Source of the DNA: Candidatus Cloacimonas sp. 4484_140
GTDB lineage: Bacteria > Cloacimonadota > Cloacimonadia > JGIOTU-2
Reading direction: 5' to 3'
NCBI GenBank assembly: GCA_002049945.1
Contig: MVCT01000011.1
Span: forward strand, 1 to 14,350
Length of the DNA stretch: 14,350 nt
Part shown: positions 6,080 through 14,306 of the stretch, piece by piece
Position numbering within the stretch: position 1 is the stretch's first letter
How the letters are laid out: every line of letters starts with the position of its first letter
Made by a program: the position numbers and the translations under genes
Notes under the pieces: model-generated
The model's database searches: none
Told to the model about the DNA's origin: nothing
Seen by the model: only the letters and a program-made list of their open reading frames with translations

Positions 6080-7444
6080 CTATAATTTATATTTCTCGAT
6101 CTTCCTGTTCAGTGCTGAACGGGAAATATTTAAGAGTTTTGCTGCGCTTGTCTTATTATTATTTGATCTTTCCAACGCTTTTATGAGCATTTCTTTTTCT
6201 TTGTTTTCAAGAATTGACAGATCCAATGAATTTTCATCAGCTTCCTGCGCTTTTTTTACGATATGAGTAAAATGCTCGAGCCGCAGTATTGAGTTGTCGC
6301 AGATTATCAATGCCCTCTCCACCATATTCCTTAATTCTCTTACATTTCCTGGAAAATCATAATTGAGTAGACAATCATAGATTCGATTGCTTACATTTTT
6401 TATCGGTTTCTTTAATTTTTTCGAGAATATTTTCACAAAATAGTCCAGCAAGGGTTTTATATCATCTTTTCTCTCCCTTAATGGAGGAATGTGAATACGG
6501 AATGTATTAAGACGATATAAGAGATCTTCTCGAAAATCATTATTCTTCACAAAAGTATCAATATCCTGATTCGTTGCGGATATTACACGTACATCAAATT
6601 TTATATCTCTATTACTTCCTACTCTTCTGAAAACATTCCCCTCCAAAACTCTAAGAAGTTTTGTCTGCATATGTTTGGGCATATCGCAGATCTCATCTAA
6701 AAATATTGTTCCGTGGTTGGCAACCTCAAAATATCCCGATTTATGTTCTATAGCATCTGTAAATGCGCCTTTTTTGTGACCAAAAAATTCACTTTCAAAA
6801 AGGTTATCCGGAACTGAGCTGCAATTAATATCTAAAAAAGTGTGTTCTTTTCGAGCACTTAATGCATGTATTCCACGGGCTACGATTTCCTTTCCTGTAC
6901 CGCTTTCTCCAGTTATCAGGATCGTTGTGTTATCAGTACTTGCAACTTTTTTCATCAGATTGAGTATCTCTATAATTGAATCACTTTTGCCAATCATTGT
7001 AGTGCCGTCAGCACCTTTTATCTGAGAGATTAGATGATCATATTGGAATTTCAGATATGTGATCCTATTCTGAAGTTTAATATATCTTTTAGTTCTTTCT
7101 ATAGCTGTTTTCAAATCAATAAGGCGAAATGGTTTCGTGAAAAAATCCGAGGCGCCATATCTTAAGGATTCAATAACACTGTCCATATCTCCATGAGCAG
7201 TGATCATAATGATCTCAGTTTCCGGATAGGACTTTTTTATTTTTCGGAGAACCTGTACTCCGTTCATTTCCGGCAACTTGATATCGAGTATCACAATATC
7301 ACATGGTTCATCCTTTAAAACTTGAAATCCCTCCGAGGGCTTCTCCGCCATAAAAACAGTGAAGCCCTGCGTTAATAAATACTCCTCGATTCCCTCACGA
7401 TATCCAGTTTCATCATCTAAGATGAGAATTTTGAGTTCTTCCAT
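6080..7444 (-). CDS. Sigma-54-dependent response regulator, NtrC family
   Basis: This cytoplasmic transcription activator is phosphorylated by a sensor kinase and uses ATP hydrolysis to open sigma-54 promoters. Domains, numbered from the upstream ATG at 7480: receiver (about 13-130) with acidic pair D22-D23, phosphoacceptor D66, T94 and K116; AAA+ domain (about 160-395) with Walker A GESGTGKE (191-198), sigma-54-contact loop GAFTDA (238-243) in place of the usual GAFTGA, Walker B GTIFLDE (257-263) and arginine residues in FREDLLYRLN; and a Fis-type helix-turn-helix at the end (NNKTSAAKLLNISRSALNRK). The receiver normally starts right before the first strand, so I prefer ATG 7444 (MEELKILILDDE); the ATG at 7480 would add 12 residues and has no ribosome binding site. 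The frame ends in TAG. It lies downstream of a sigma-54 promoter and so probably activates its own operon, with the kinase at 8123-10600 as the likely partner. Confidence 0.96.
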   Translation of the reverse strand: MEELKILILDDETGYREGIEEYLLTQGFTVFMAEKPSEGFQVLKDEPCDIVILDIKLPEMNGVQVLRKIKKSYPETEIIMITAHGDMDSVIESLRYGASDFFTKPFRLIDLKTAIERTKRYIKLQNRITYLKFQYDHLISQIKGADGTTMIGKSDSIIEILNLMKKVASTDNTTILITGESGTGKEIVARGIHALSARKEHTFLDINCSSVPDNLFESEFFGHKKGAFTDAIEHKSGYFEVANHGTIFLDEICDMPKHMQTKLLRVLEGNVFRRVGSNRDIKFDVRVISATNQDIDTFVKNNDFREDLLYRLNTFRIHIPPLRERKDDIKPLLDYFVKIFSKKLKKPIKNVSNRIYDCLLNYDFPGNVRELRNMVERALIICDNSILRLEHFTHIVKKAQEADENSLDLSILENKEKEMLIKALERSNNNKTSAAKLLNISRSALNRKIEKYKL

Positions 7445-7536
7445 AGAGAAAGCTTTCCTTTCTCCTCGAAATTCCTCCATCCGATTTGATAAGTCGAGCC
7501 AACATAGTAATTACTTACATGTGTATTCATAAATAT

Positions 7537-7872
7537 TTAGTTTTGCAGTATTTTTTTGACTTCAGCCAATGTAAAGGGTTCATGAAGTATTTCACAGGCA
7601 CTGTTCTTAATTATGGAAATTGCTTGCTCAACATAATTATTTGTCACCAACAATACACGAATATCAGAGAAGTGATGATTGATATAATTTACCAATCCAA
7701 TATTCAATATTTTAGTAAGGCGGACTATTACATCACCAATGTTTATATTATTGAGAATCTGAACTGCTTCCAGATCAGTATCAGCAAAATATACTTTGTA
7801 ACCTTGAGTATTAAGGAACTCATCAAGCTCTTTCTGCTTGCCTTCTTTAAAGTTAACTAAAAGTATATTCAT
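7537..7872 (-). CDS. Stand-alone degenerate receiver (pseudo-receiver) protein
   Basis: The protein follows the receiver fold (strands ILLVN, KVYFA, DVIVR, RVLLVT, CEILHEPF alternating with helices) but lacks the chemistry. Numbering from the upstream ATG at 7884, the acidic pair is N11-F12, the phosphoacceptor position is L56 in DVIVRLTKI, T81 is kept, and the lysine of the KPF motif is E102 in HEPF. It cannot be phosphorylated in the usual way. Wording such as LNTQGYKVYFA matches LLTQGFTVFMA in the neighbouring regulator, suggesting duplication of that receiver domain. The sigma-54 promoter would start transcription near 7887, leaving only three bases before ATG 7884, so I prefer ATG 7872 with a 15-base leader. 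It is the first gene of the operon, 92 bases before the regulator. A role as a competitor or adaptor in the kinase-regulator exchange is inference. Confidence 0.85.
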   Translation of the reverse strand: MNILLVNFKEGKQKELDEFLNTQGYKVYFADTDLEAVQILNNINIGDVIVRLTKILNIGLVNYINHHFSDIRVLLVTNNYVEQAISIIKNSACEILHEPFTLAEVKKILQN

Positions 7873-7897
7873 AGAAATATCCATTACTTATTATATA

Positions 7898-7913
7898 AGC
7901 AATTACCGTGCCA
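7898..7913 (-). promoter_or_regulatory. Sigma-54 (-24/-12) promoter
   Basis: The minus strand reads TGGCACG-GTAA-TTGCT, matching the sigma-54 consensus TGGCACG-N4-TTGCW at every specified position, with GG at 7912-7911 and GC at 7900-7899. Transcription would start near G7887, directly ahead of the degenerate receiver gene. It is the only match to this consensus that I find in the window, and the sigma-54 activator gene is in the operon it drives. Confidence 0.9.
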
Positions 7914-7978
7914 ATTATGCTAACTCGCTTACCGATAGCCATATAACGAAAAACACGTTTTACTCCTTATTGCTACAT

Positions 7979-7994
7979 TGTTCGATTTCGGTCA
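7979..7994 (-). promoter_or_regulatory. Probable activator site 1 (imperfect dyad)
   Basis: The minus strand reads TGACCGAAATCGAACA, matching site 2 at 13 of 16 positions with an identical right half (ATCGAACA). Its centre lies about 100 bases before the predicted sigma-54 transcription start, the usual enhancer distance. Confidence 0.6.
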
Positions 7995-8068
7995 ATTTTT
8001 TAATAAAAATTTATACAAAATCTCCAGAACTTGCCTGCATGTGGTGGGTTACGGGATTTGTTTATATT

Positions 8069-8084
8069 TGTTCGATATCGAACA
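8069..8084. promoter_or_regulatory. Probable activator site 2 (perfect dyad)
   Basis: TGTTCGATATCGAACA is a perfect 16-base palindrome in the gap after the kinase gene, centred about 190 bases before the predicted sigma-54 start and exactly 90 bases from the centre of site 1. A Fis-type helix-turn-helix dimer such as that of the regulator encoded here would bind this kind of dyad. Confidence 0.7.
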
Positions 8085-8122
8085 GTTGTTGCAAAATAAC
8101 TACTGGCTTAACTTCTCTTTCC

Positions 8123-10600
8123 TCAACAAGACTGAAATTTAATTGTAAAAGTTGTAAACTTATTTGGCTTACTCTTAACTGAAATCTCTGCATTCATCTC
8201 CTGCAGGATACCATAGGAAATAGATAATCCCAACCCTGTTCCCTTATCAGGTCCCTTTGTTGTGTAGAAAGGATCAAAGATATTTTCAATCTCTTTAGCA
8301 GACATACCAATTCCATTATCATTGAATTCAACGAATACATACTTCCCTTTTTGAAAAGTTTTGATCGTTATCCTTTTTTGGAATTCAATATTATCTATAC
8401 TTTTAGTTTCCAAAGCATCATAGGAATTTGACAGAATGTTAAGAATAACCTGTTCTATTTTGTATGAGTTTCCAAGTATTGATGGTAGTAGGTTGTCAAA
8501 GTGAAGATCAAAATGAATGTCATGACCTTCATATTGTATCCTGATCATATATAGCGATTGTTCTATAACATTATTAATATTTACTTCATCAAAGATTATT
8601 TCCTTCTGATCTCTTGAGAATGTATTTATATGGTCAATTATCTGGTGAACTCGTTCAATATATTTGAAGATTTTATCAATTTTCTCTTTGATATACTCCT
8701 CAGAAACCCCACTCCCGGATTTTAATCTTTCAGAAATATTATCCAATCCCAGCGCTATCAATCCAATTGGCTGATTTACCTCATGAGCAATACCTGCTGC
8801 GAGCTGTCCAATGGATTCCAACTTAGATTTCTGGATAAGAAGCTCATATTGATTTTTTCTTTTCTCAATTTCTGTTTCAACAATGCTTTCCAGATCATCC
8901 TTCAAAAGTAATAGTTTCTTCTCATTTTCCTTTATTTCAGTGACATCAATATCAACCCCCACTATTCCAATTATCTCATTATCCATTTTAATTGGAGCGA
9001 TAACAGCTCTGAAGTAGCGTGTTTTATCATCTAAAATAAGTTGAAACTCCTCTTCAACTAATTTTCCTTTAAAAGCATTCTCAGACCATTTTTCCCATGT
9101 TTTTTTTTGATGATCATCAACAGCAATGTCCTTAACGCTCTTGCCGGTTTGGTCGCCCCAACTTTCAATTGATCGTGCGCTCTGCATAAATACTTTACCC
9201 TTTTTATCACTTGCATAAAAATCAATTGGAAGATTATATATAAGTGCTTGGAGCAGGGCTTCACTTTCTTTAATTTCCATCTCAGCTCGTTTGCGTTCAG
9301 TAATATCATAGGCAACAATTTGAACAGTCGTTCTATTAGATGATACTGATGGTATAAACGTGTTGTAAAAGAATCGTTCTTTATTGTAATCTTCAAATAC
9401 AATAGTTTTATTTTCTTCCAAAGCTTTCCGAACAATCGCCATTCTGCTTTTAAATATTTTTTCTGGAAGTAATTCTCTAATATCTTTTCCAATGATTTTA
9501 TTGACTGTAATATCGAAGCTTTTCGCCATCGCCGGATTACAATTTATAATCTCAAGCGTTTCTGCATCAACTTCCAGTATCAACGAAGGAGAGTTATCAA
9601 TTAATTGTTTGTAACGTTCCTGACTTTCTTTCAATTCCATCTCAGCTTTCTTACGTTCTGTGATATCTCTTGCGAAAATCAACATCCTTTTTTCCCCATC
9701 AATTAATGATATTTTTGCCTGTATACCCTGCCAAAATATTTCGCCACTCTTTTTTTTCGCTTCCCACTCTATAAAAACCACTTCCCCATTTAACATTTTT
9801 TCTTCATACAGCTTTGCCTCAGGTGAATCAATAGAAAACATTGAAGGTGAAGAAAGATTTTCAATAGTTAGCTGTTTGAATTCTTCCCTTGTATAACCAT
9901 ATAATTCGCAAGCTCTATCATTAAAATCTATGATGCTAAAATCTTTTATATCATGAATAATTATCGAATCAGTAGCTGAGTTAAATATAGTTCTGAATTT
10001 CTCCTCACTTATTCCTTTTTCTTTCATTTCCTTGTCCAGTTGAAGATTTTTTTCTCTTAAACTATGGATTTGCTCATCTATAATCAATTGCATTCGTTTC
10101 TTGGAATGCCTGTCTTTAAGAATGATAATAATAAATGAGATAAACAGTATCGCAAAAAGGAAAATAAAGGATAGGATAAGCTGATTTTTTTTCGCTATTT
10201 CAAGTTTTTCAATATACGTTTGATGTTTTAGCGGTCTCACATCATCCTGTTCGTAAAAATGGATCTTTTCTAATTGCAGTAGAAATTGGCTATCCTGAAT
10301 ATTTTGAAGTTTTCTTAAGTATATGTTTGCCGATTTGTAATCTCCCTGTTTTTCATAAATTTCAGCGAGTAATCTGCCAATCGATTGTAATTGATCATTA
10401 TCCTGAACAACTTCTGCTAATTCATAAGCACGAAGGAGAACGGATGTCGCATGATCTGAACGTCCTTCTTTAAAATGTTCTCTTCCCGAAACAATAAGAG
10501 AGTCAATAAGCTGAGCATTCTGAACCGCTGTAAGAGCAAGCGGGAAAAACAAACTGATACTACAAACAAGTAATAAAATTTTGTTTGTTTTTGTAGTCAT
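8123..10600 (-). CDS. Membrane sensor histidine kinase with extracytoplasmic TPR-like region and three PAS domains
   Basis: This inner-membrane kinase senses a signal, autophosphorylates on histidine and passes phosphate to a response regulator. It opens with a signal sequence or transmembrane segment (8-25), then an extracytoplasmic helical region with two TPR-like repeats (about 37-100) and a membrane helix (about 140-161). A coiled coil follows (165-200), then PAS1 (about 200-312), PAS2 (325-434) and PAS3 (445-555); the first two end in DITERKKAE and DITERKRAE. The HisKA motif AAGIAHEVNQPI has H606. The ATPase boxes are complete: N box NILSNSYDA (721-729), G1 DNGIGM (761-766), F box FDPFY (775-779) and G2 GTGLGL (787-792). 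AAGGACA precedes the ATG. It starts 13 bases after the C25 peptidase stop, so the two are co-transcribed. It ends in TGA four sense codons before a TAA. The NtrC-type regulator downstream is the natural partner; there is no receiver domain in the kinase itself. Confidence 0.95.
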   Translation of the reverse strand: MTTKTNKILLLVCSISLFFPLALTAVQNAQLIDSLIVSGREHFKEGRSDHATSVLLRAYELAEVVQDNDQLQSIGRLLAEIYEKQGDYKSANIYLRKLQNIQDSQFLLQLEKIHFYEQDDVRPLKHQTYIEKLEIAKKNQLILSFIFLFAILFISFIIIILKDRHSKKRMQLIIDEQIHSLREKNLQLDKEMKEKGISEEKFRTIFNSATDSIIIHDIKDFSIIDFNDRACELYGYTREEFKQLTIENLSSPSMFSIDSPEAKLYEEKMLNGEVVFIEWEAKKKSGEIFWQGIQAKISLIDGEKRMLIFARDITERKKAEMELKESQERYKQLIDNSPSLILEVDAETLEIINCNPAMAKSFDITVNKIIGKDIRELLPEKIFKSRMAIVRKALEENKTIVFEDYNKERFFYNTFIPSVSSNRTTVQIVAYDITERKRAEMEIKESEALLQALIYNLPIDFYASDKKGKVFMQSARSIESWGDQTGKSVKDIAVDDHQKKTWEKWSENAFKGKLVEEEFQLILDDKTRYFRAVIAPIKMDNEIIGIVGVDIDVTEIKENEKKLLLLKDDLESIVETEIEKRKNQYELLIQKSKLESIGQLAAGIAHEVNQPIGLIALGLDNISERLKSGSGVSEEYIKEKIDKIFKYIERVHQIIDHINTFSRDQKEIIFDEVNINNVIEQSLYMIRIQYEGHDIHFDLHFDNLLPSILGNSYKIEQVILNILSNSYDALETKSIDNIEFQKRITIKTFQKGKYVFVEFNDNGIGMSAKEIENIFDPFYTTKGPDKGTGLGLSISYGILQEMNAEISVKSKPNKFTTFTIKFQSC

Positions 10601-10613
10601 TGTCCTTTTTACA

Positions 10614-13600
10614 TTATCTCAGGAAAACCATTTTCTTGAAGCTCGTGTTCTTTTCAGAATTTGTTCTAATGAAATACACGCCGTTCTCTATGGTTCTACC
10701 TGAATGATCCTTGCCATTCCACTGATAAGAATAGTACTGAGGTATTAACTTATCATCAACCAGATTTTTGACAAACTGTCCTCTAAGATTATAAATATCA
10801 ATAGAAATATGCTGCTGGGTTTTAATACTGAACCGTATCTCATCATTAGGTGAGAAAGGATTTGAATAGTAGAGTGAGAGATTACTATTAACATCATTAT
10901 TATCAACACTATATGGATCATACAGCAGTTCGATCGGTATCATTAAATCAATCCTGTTTTCTGCATTGGAGGTGATCTCCATATTTGATGAGAATAGTTG
11001 CGGATCATACCCCAGAGTATTAAATGAGATATCCATTATAAGATTTTGATAGGGCTCAATAACCAGTTCCGAACAGTCAAAGCCAAACCAGGTTGTGACA
11101 GGTGCTCCTGAAGCTTCAAAGTTGACAATACCTTGTTGAAGCGCATCATTATAGCTGGTATAATCAAGGAGCTCGGTATCATTATCAAACTTGTAGTAAC
11201 TGAGAAGATCTGCCGGAATTTCTCTAATCGTAGAGCACATCAAATCTTGCAGATCGCCTTGCGATAACGCTGATGTATAGATCGCAAGCTCATCAATGCA
11301 TCCGTCAAACTCATAAACAGAATTTACGTATGTGCCAACCAAAATATCGGAAGTTGTCGTATAGATCGGAGAAGCAAAAGCATCAGAATAGAGCAATTCA
11401 CCGTTCAAATAGGATGTAATGGAAGTTTCATCAACAACAAATGCGAGATGATACCATTCATTAAATGCAATATCCAAACTTGCTGTTTTTTGCAAATCTG
11501 TTCCCGAGACGTCTCTGAATTTGTATAATAAATTTGTATTGTTTGTCATTGACATTGTAAAACTCAAATCTCCATTGATCACACCTTTATTCAATATAAA
11601 ACCCGGCTGTGTAACTTGATCGATCTTCAACCACATCATCAAAGTAAGCTGGTTCAGATTTTCGAATTCACTCACGTGAGGAATAGTAAGATATGAAGCA
11701 CTTTCCGTAAGATCAGCGCATTGATGAGAATGATTGGTCAATTTGCATCGCAGTGTATCAGCGCCGATATTCTGAATCTCAAAAGGTATCTCTACGACTG
11801 CATTGTCATACACTTCATAATAGATAGAATCCACTGGCAGTGCGATCTTCGGCAGTTTGACAACATAGAAATATTGGACATCAATAAAATCACCTTCAAG
11901 ATTTTCTACTGTTGCCTGTATAGAGATAAGCTGATTGTCGGTGCAATCAATTGATATTAATGCATCTGTATTATAAGTCACAGATTCACCAGGTTCTAAA
12001 CCGATAATTATTGTGACTGGTTGAGCGATTTGCAGATAACTTTCATCAGTATCTATCTCAACAACAACAGTATCAACCGGCTCATTCCCGGCATTTTTCA
12101 TACTATAGGTCAAGACAATTTCCTCGCCGGCATCCCACTCTCCATCATTATTTCCATTCGGGTCAGAGATAGAAAAGCTATCGATAATAACATAACTTCC
12201 ATTTGGTGGAATGAATGTTACTATTTTAACGTATGGCTGATGGTCGCGGGCTGTTATAGTTATAACGCCTGATTGGGGTGCAGATAAAGATTCAGATAAA
12301 TATAAATCGAAAGACGATGAGGTGAATTCTGCCTTTCCTACAAGCTCACCATTCACTACAAGAGATGCAATGCCTTCATTAATATTCGTAGTGATCGGGA
12401 TCAAAGTTACATCATAAGTAAAACTAATATCATGGTTCGCTGTTATTTCCTGGGGTTGCTCCCGCCATATCTGTATTGTAGGATCACCAATTACATGAAA
12501 TATGTCGAATTCATATTGAGTAGAAGTTCCACCCCACATTTGTTCCATTGCGAGCAGTCCGTGATAAAGGACATAGCCGAGATATCCATTTGTGTCAAAG
12601 CCAAAACCAGGAATAAAATTATTCCACATTCCGTCGATCATGCCAAGAGCAAGATAATCATTATAACCGCTTAATGAATTTCTGCACGCTCCGATAGCGC
12701 TTATTGCTCCCCCATCCTCTTTGCGGAGAAATATTTCACAGAAACATTCAAAGGAGGGACCCGGATCCGTATCTGTTTCGCTGTCAAACCACCCAGTCTG
12801 GCAGTTGATGCTGAAAACCATAGGAACAAGCTCTCCATTTGTAAGCTGCATAATATTATCCGTATTGTAATGAGGATCTCCCCAACCGCCCGTATAGCCG
12901 TGATCCCGATGAGTTATTAAAAAAGAACCATTGTTAATAGCATTTGTGATGTCCGTTGCATTTCCGCTCCATGGAAAACCATTAGCTCTCAACAATTCAT
13001 CAGGGATGGGTCCACCATTTGCATAATAGCCATTATTATAATTGGTAGGATTAATTGATCCCTCTGTGACATAGATTCTTTCTGCATCATAATTTTCGGA
13101 TAGAAGAAAGTCGCGCATTTCTTCTGATGTTTTTATAAATCTTCGTGATTCATAACCATTGGGCTCATCATCCTGAAAATATCCTGCATGGACAGCGTGC
13201 TCATAAAAGGATGAAAGTGCAGGTGGATTTTTCTCGTACTGAATTATCTTATCGATCACCACAAATGCCTGCTGCTCATCATCTACAGAGATTCTACCAT
13301 ACCCTATATCCGGATGAAAATCAGAATCCATACAGGCGTAAGGTCTATCACTTCCTAAAAGTCCACCCGAAAGCTGATCAGGAATATAATTGGTCGGAAC
13401 AATATCGGAATCTCCCAAAAAGATCACAAAAGATGGAGGAAGAGTCCAAACCTCGTATGCAATAAATAAATATGTATAAATATAAGATGCGGTTGATCCG
13501 ATTTCTTCTAAGTAGGCAATATCTGTATAAAATCCCTTCTGAGATTTCCATTCTTTAAGCATCTCGGCTGCATCCGTAAAATCATAGGTTGTAACAATAA

Positions 13601-14306
13601 TCAAATCTGCGCCGTCAACACTTTTTGGATGAGTCTTCTCAGGAATTTCATAAACCGGATTTATTGCATTATTTATAACAATCGAGCTTAAATATTCTGA
13701 ATAAAGCCGGTCATCAAATTCAAAAGCACCGGATATATTTAATGAAAGCTCAAATTCGTCTGTTATAGATAGGGTCTTGCTTGAAGCATAATACTGGAAT
13801 GGAGTTATAGTGAGATATACAAAGCTTAATCCTCGAATTGTGTACACATCAGAAATGGAGTACATTTTCTGTGGATAGGTATTTTGAGAAATATAGAATT
13901 GTTCATTATAGGTGAAAGGAGGTGTATCAAAGGCATCATTGTCAATTGCTGAGGGTTGCGCTGGATAAGGATGAATATTCTTATACTCCGTGCTGTGCAA
14001 CACAGTAATATCTACATCGATAGAGCCATCTTTGGGAACCATTACCATCTTTGTGATCGAGGGCAGCGCCGGATAACCTTCTTTTCTCAACCTGCTCCAA
14101 GAATTGACAAAGAGATTATCAAATGTGACATCATTTTTTTGCTGAACAGATCTCTCAAATTTATCTAATGATATGTGCATTGAAACATTCTGTTCATCAA
14201 AATGGAGAACATCCACCATTGTTTTAGTTGGTGAAAGCTCGATAACTTCTCCGAATAAAAATGAACTCATCAAAATAAACAGTACAATAAAAACTATATG
14301 CTTCAT
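10614..14306 (-). CDS. Gingipain-like C25 cysteine peptidase with LamG domain and T9SS sorting tail
   Basis: This large secreted protease of 1230 residues is exported by Sec and then, by its tail, through the type IX system to the surface. In order: signal peptide MKHIVFIVLFILMSSFLFGE (1-20); C25 propeptide (about 21-225); peptidase C25 domain (about 230-615) with probable catalytic H469 in THRDHGYTGGWGD and nucleophile C502 in FSINCQTGWF, closing with IGDPTIQIW; a short beta domain (about 625-700); a CARDB-like domain (about 705-815); a LamG/concanavalin-like domain (about 865-1050; LMMWLKIDQ, WYHLAFVVDE, DGCIDELAIY); and a T9SS type A/FlgD-like tail (about 1140-1230; YSNPFSPNDEIRFSI, ISIDIYNLRGQFV, ENGVYFIRT). 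GGAG lies six bases before the ATG. The stop TAA is 13 bases from the kinase start. The domain content fits degradation of extracellular protein or polymer-bound protein; cleavage specificity cannot be read from sequence. Confidence 0.93.
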   Translation of the reverse strand: MKHIVFIVLFILMSSFLFGEVIELSPTKTMVDVLHFDEQNVSMHISLDKFERSVQQKNDVTFDNLFVNSWSRLRKEGYPALPSITKMVMVPKDGSIDVDITVLHSTEYKNIHPYPAQPSAIDNDAFDTPPFTYNEQFYISQNTYPQKMYSISDVYTIRGLSFVYLTITPFQYYASSKTLSITDEFELSLNISGAFEFDDRLYSEYLSSIVINNAINPVYEIPEKTHPKSVDGADLIIVTTYDFTDAAEMLKEWKSQKGFYTDIAYLEEIGSTASYIYTYLFIAYEVWTLPPSFVIFLGDSDIVPTNYIPDQLSGGLLGSDRPYACMDSDFHPDIGYGRISVDDEQQAFVVIDKIIQYEKNPPALSSFYEHAVHAGYFQDDEPNGYESRRFIKTSEEMRDFLLSENYDAERIYVTEGSINPTNYNNGYYANGGPIPDELLRANGFPWSGNATDITNAINNGSFLITHRDHGYTGGWGDPHYNTDNIMQLTNGELVPMVFSINCQTGWFDSETDTDPGPSFECFCEIFLRKEDGGAISAIGACRNSLSGYNDYLALGMIDGMWNNFIPGFGFDTNGYLGYVLYHGLLAMEQMWGGTSTQYEFDIFHVIGDPTIQIWREQPQEITANHDISFTYDVTLIPITTNINEGIASLVVNGELVGKAEFTSSSFDLYLSESLSAPQSGVITITARDHQPYVKIVTFIPPNGSYVIIDSFSISDPNGNNDGEWDAGEEIVLTYSMKNAGNEPVDTVVVEIDTDESYLQIAQPVTIIIGLEPGESVTYNTDALISIDCTDNQLISIQATVENLEGDFIDVQYFYVVKLPKIALPVDSIYYEVYDNAVVEIPFEIQNIGADTLRCKLTNHSHQCADLTESASYLTIPHVSEFENLNQLTLMMWLKIDQVTQPGFILNKGVINGDLSFTMSMTNNTNLLYKFRDVSGTDLQKTASLDIAFNEWYHLAFVVDETSITSYLNGELLYSDAFASPIYTTTSDILVGTYVNSVYEFDGCIDELAIYTSALSQGDLQDLMCSTIREIPADLLSYYKFDNDTELLDYTSYNDALQQGIVNFEASGAPVTTWFGFDCSELVIEPYQNLIMDISFNTLGYDPQLFSSNMEITSNAENRIDLMIPIELLYDPYSVDNNDVNSNLSLYYSNPFSPNDEIRFSIKTQQHISIDIYNLRGQFVKNLVDDKLIPQYYSYQWNGKDHSGRTIENGVYFIRTNSEKNTSFKKMVFLR

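Noticed and set aside
7967..7995. Sigma-70 promoter TTGACC-N17-CAATAA overlapping dyad site 1
   Set aside because: The -10 matches only two of six consensus positions, while a full sigma-54 consensus lies downstream.
4843..8125. Genome-wide reassignment of TGA to a sense codon
   Set aside because: Across about 3,500 codons only two in-frame TGA codons appear, one at the expected end of the kinase gene; tryptophan and glycine are coded normally elsewhere.
7486..8182. Plus-strand open frames of 124 and 114 codons across the degenerate receiver and the sigma-54 promoter region
   Set aside because: They are rich in Tyr, Ile and Asn from AT-rich antisense reading, have no domain, and overlap a promoter and a gene supported by homology on the other strand.
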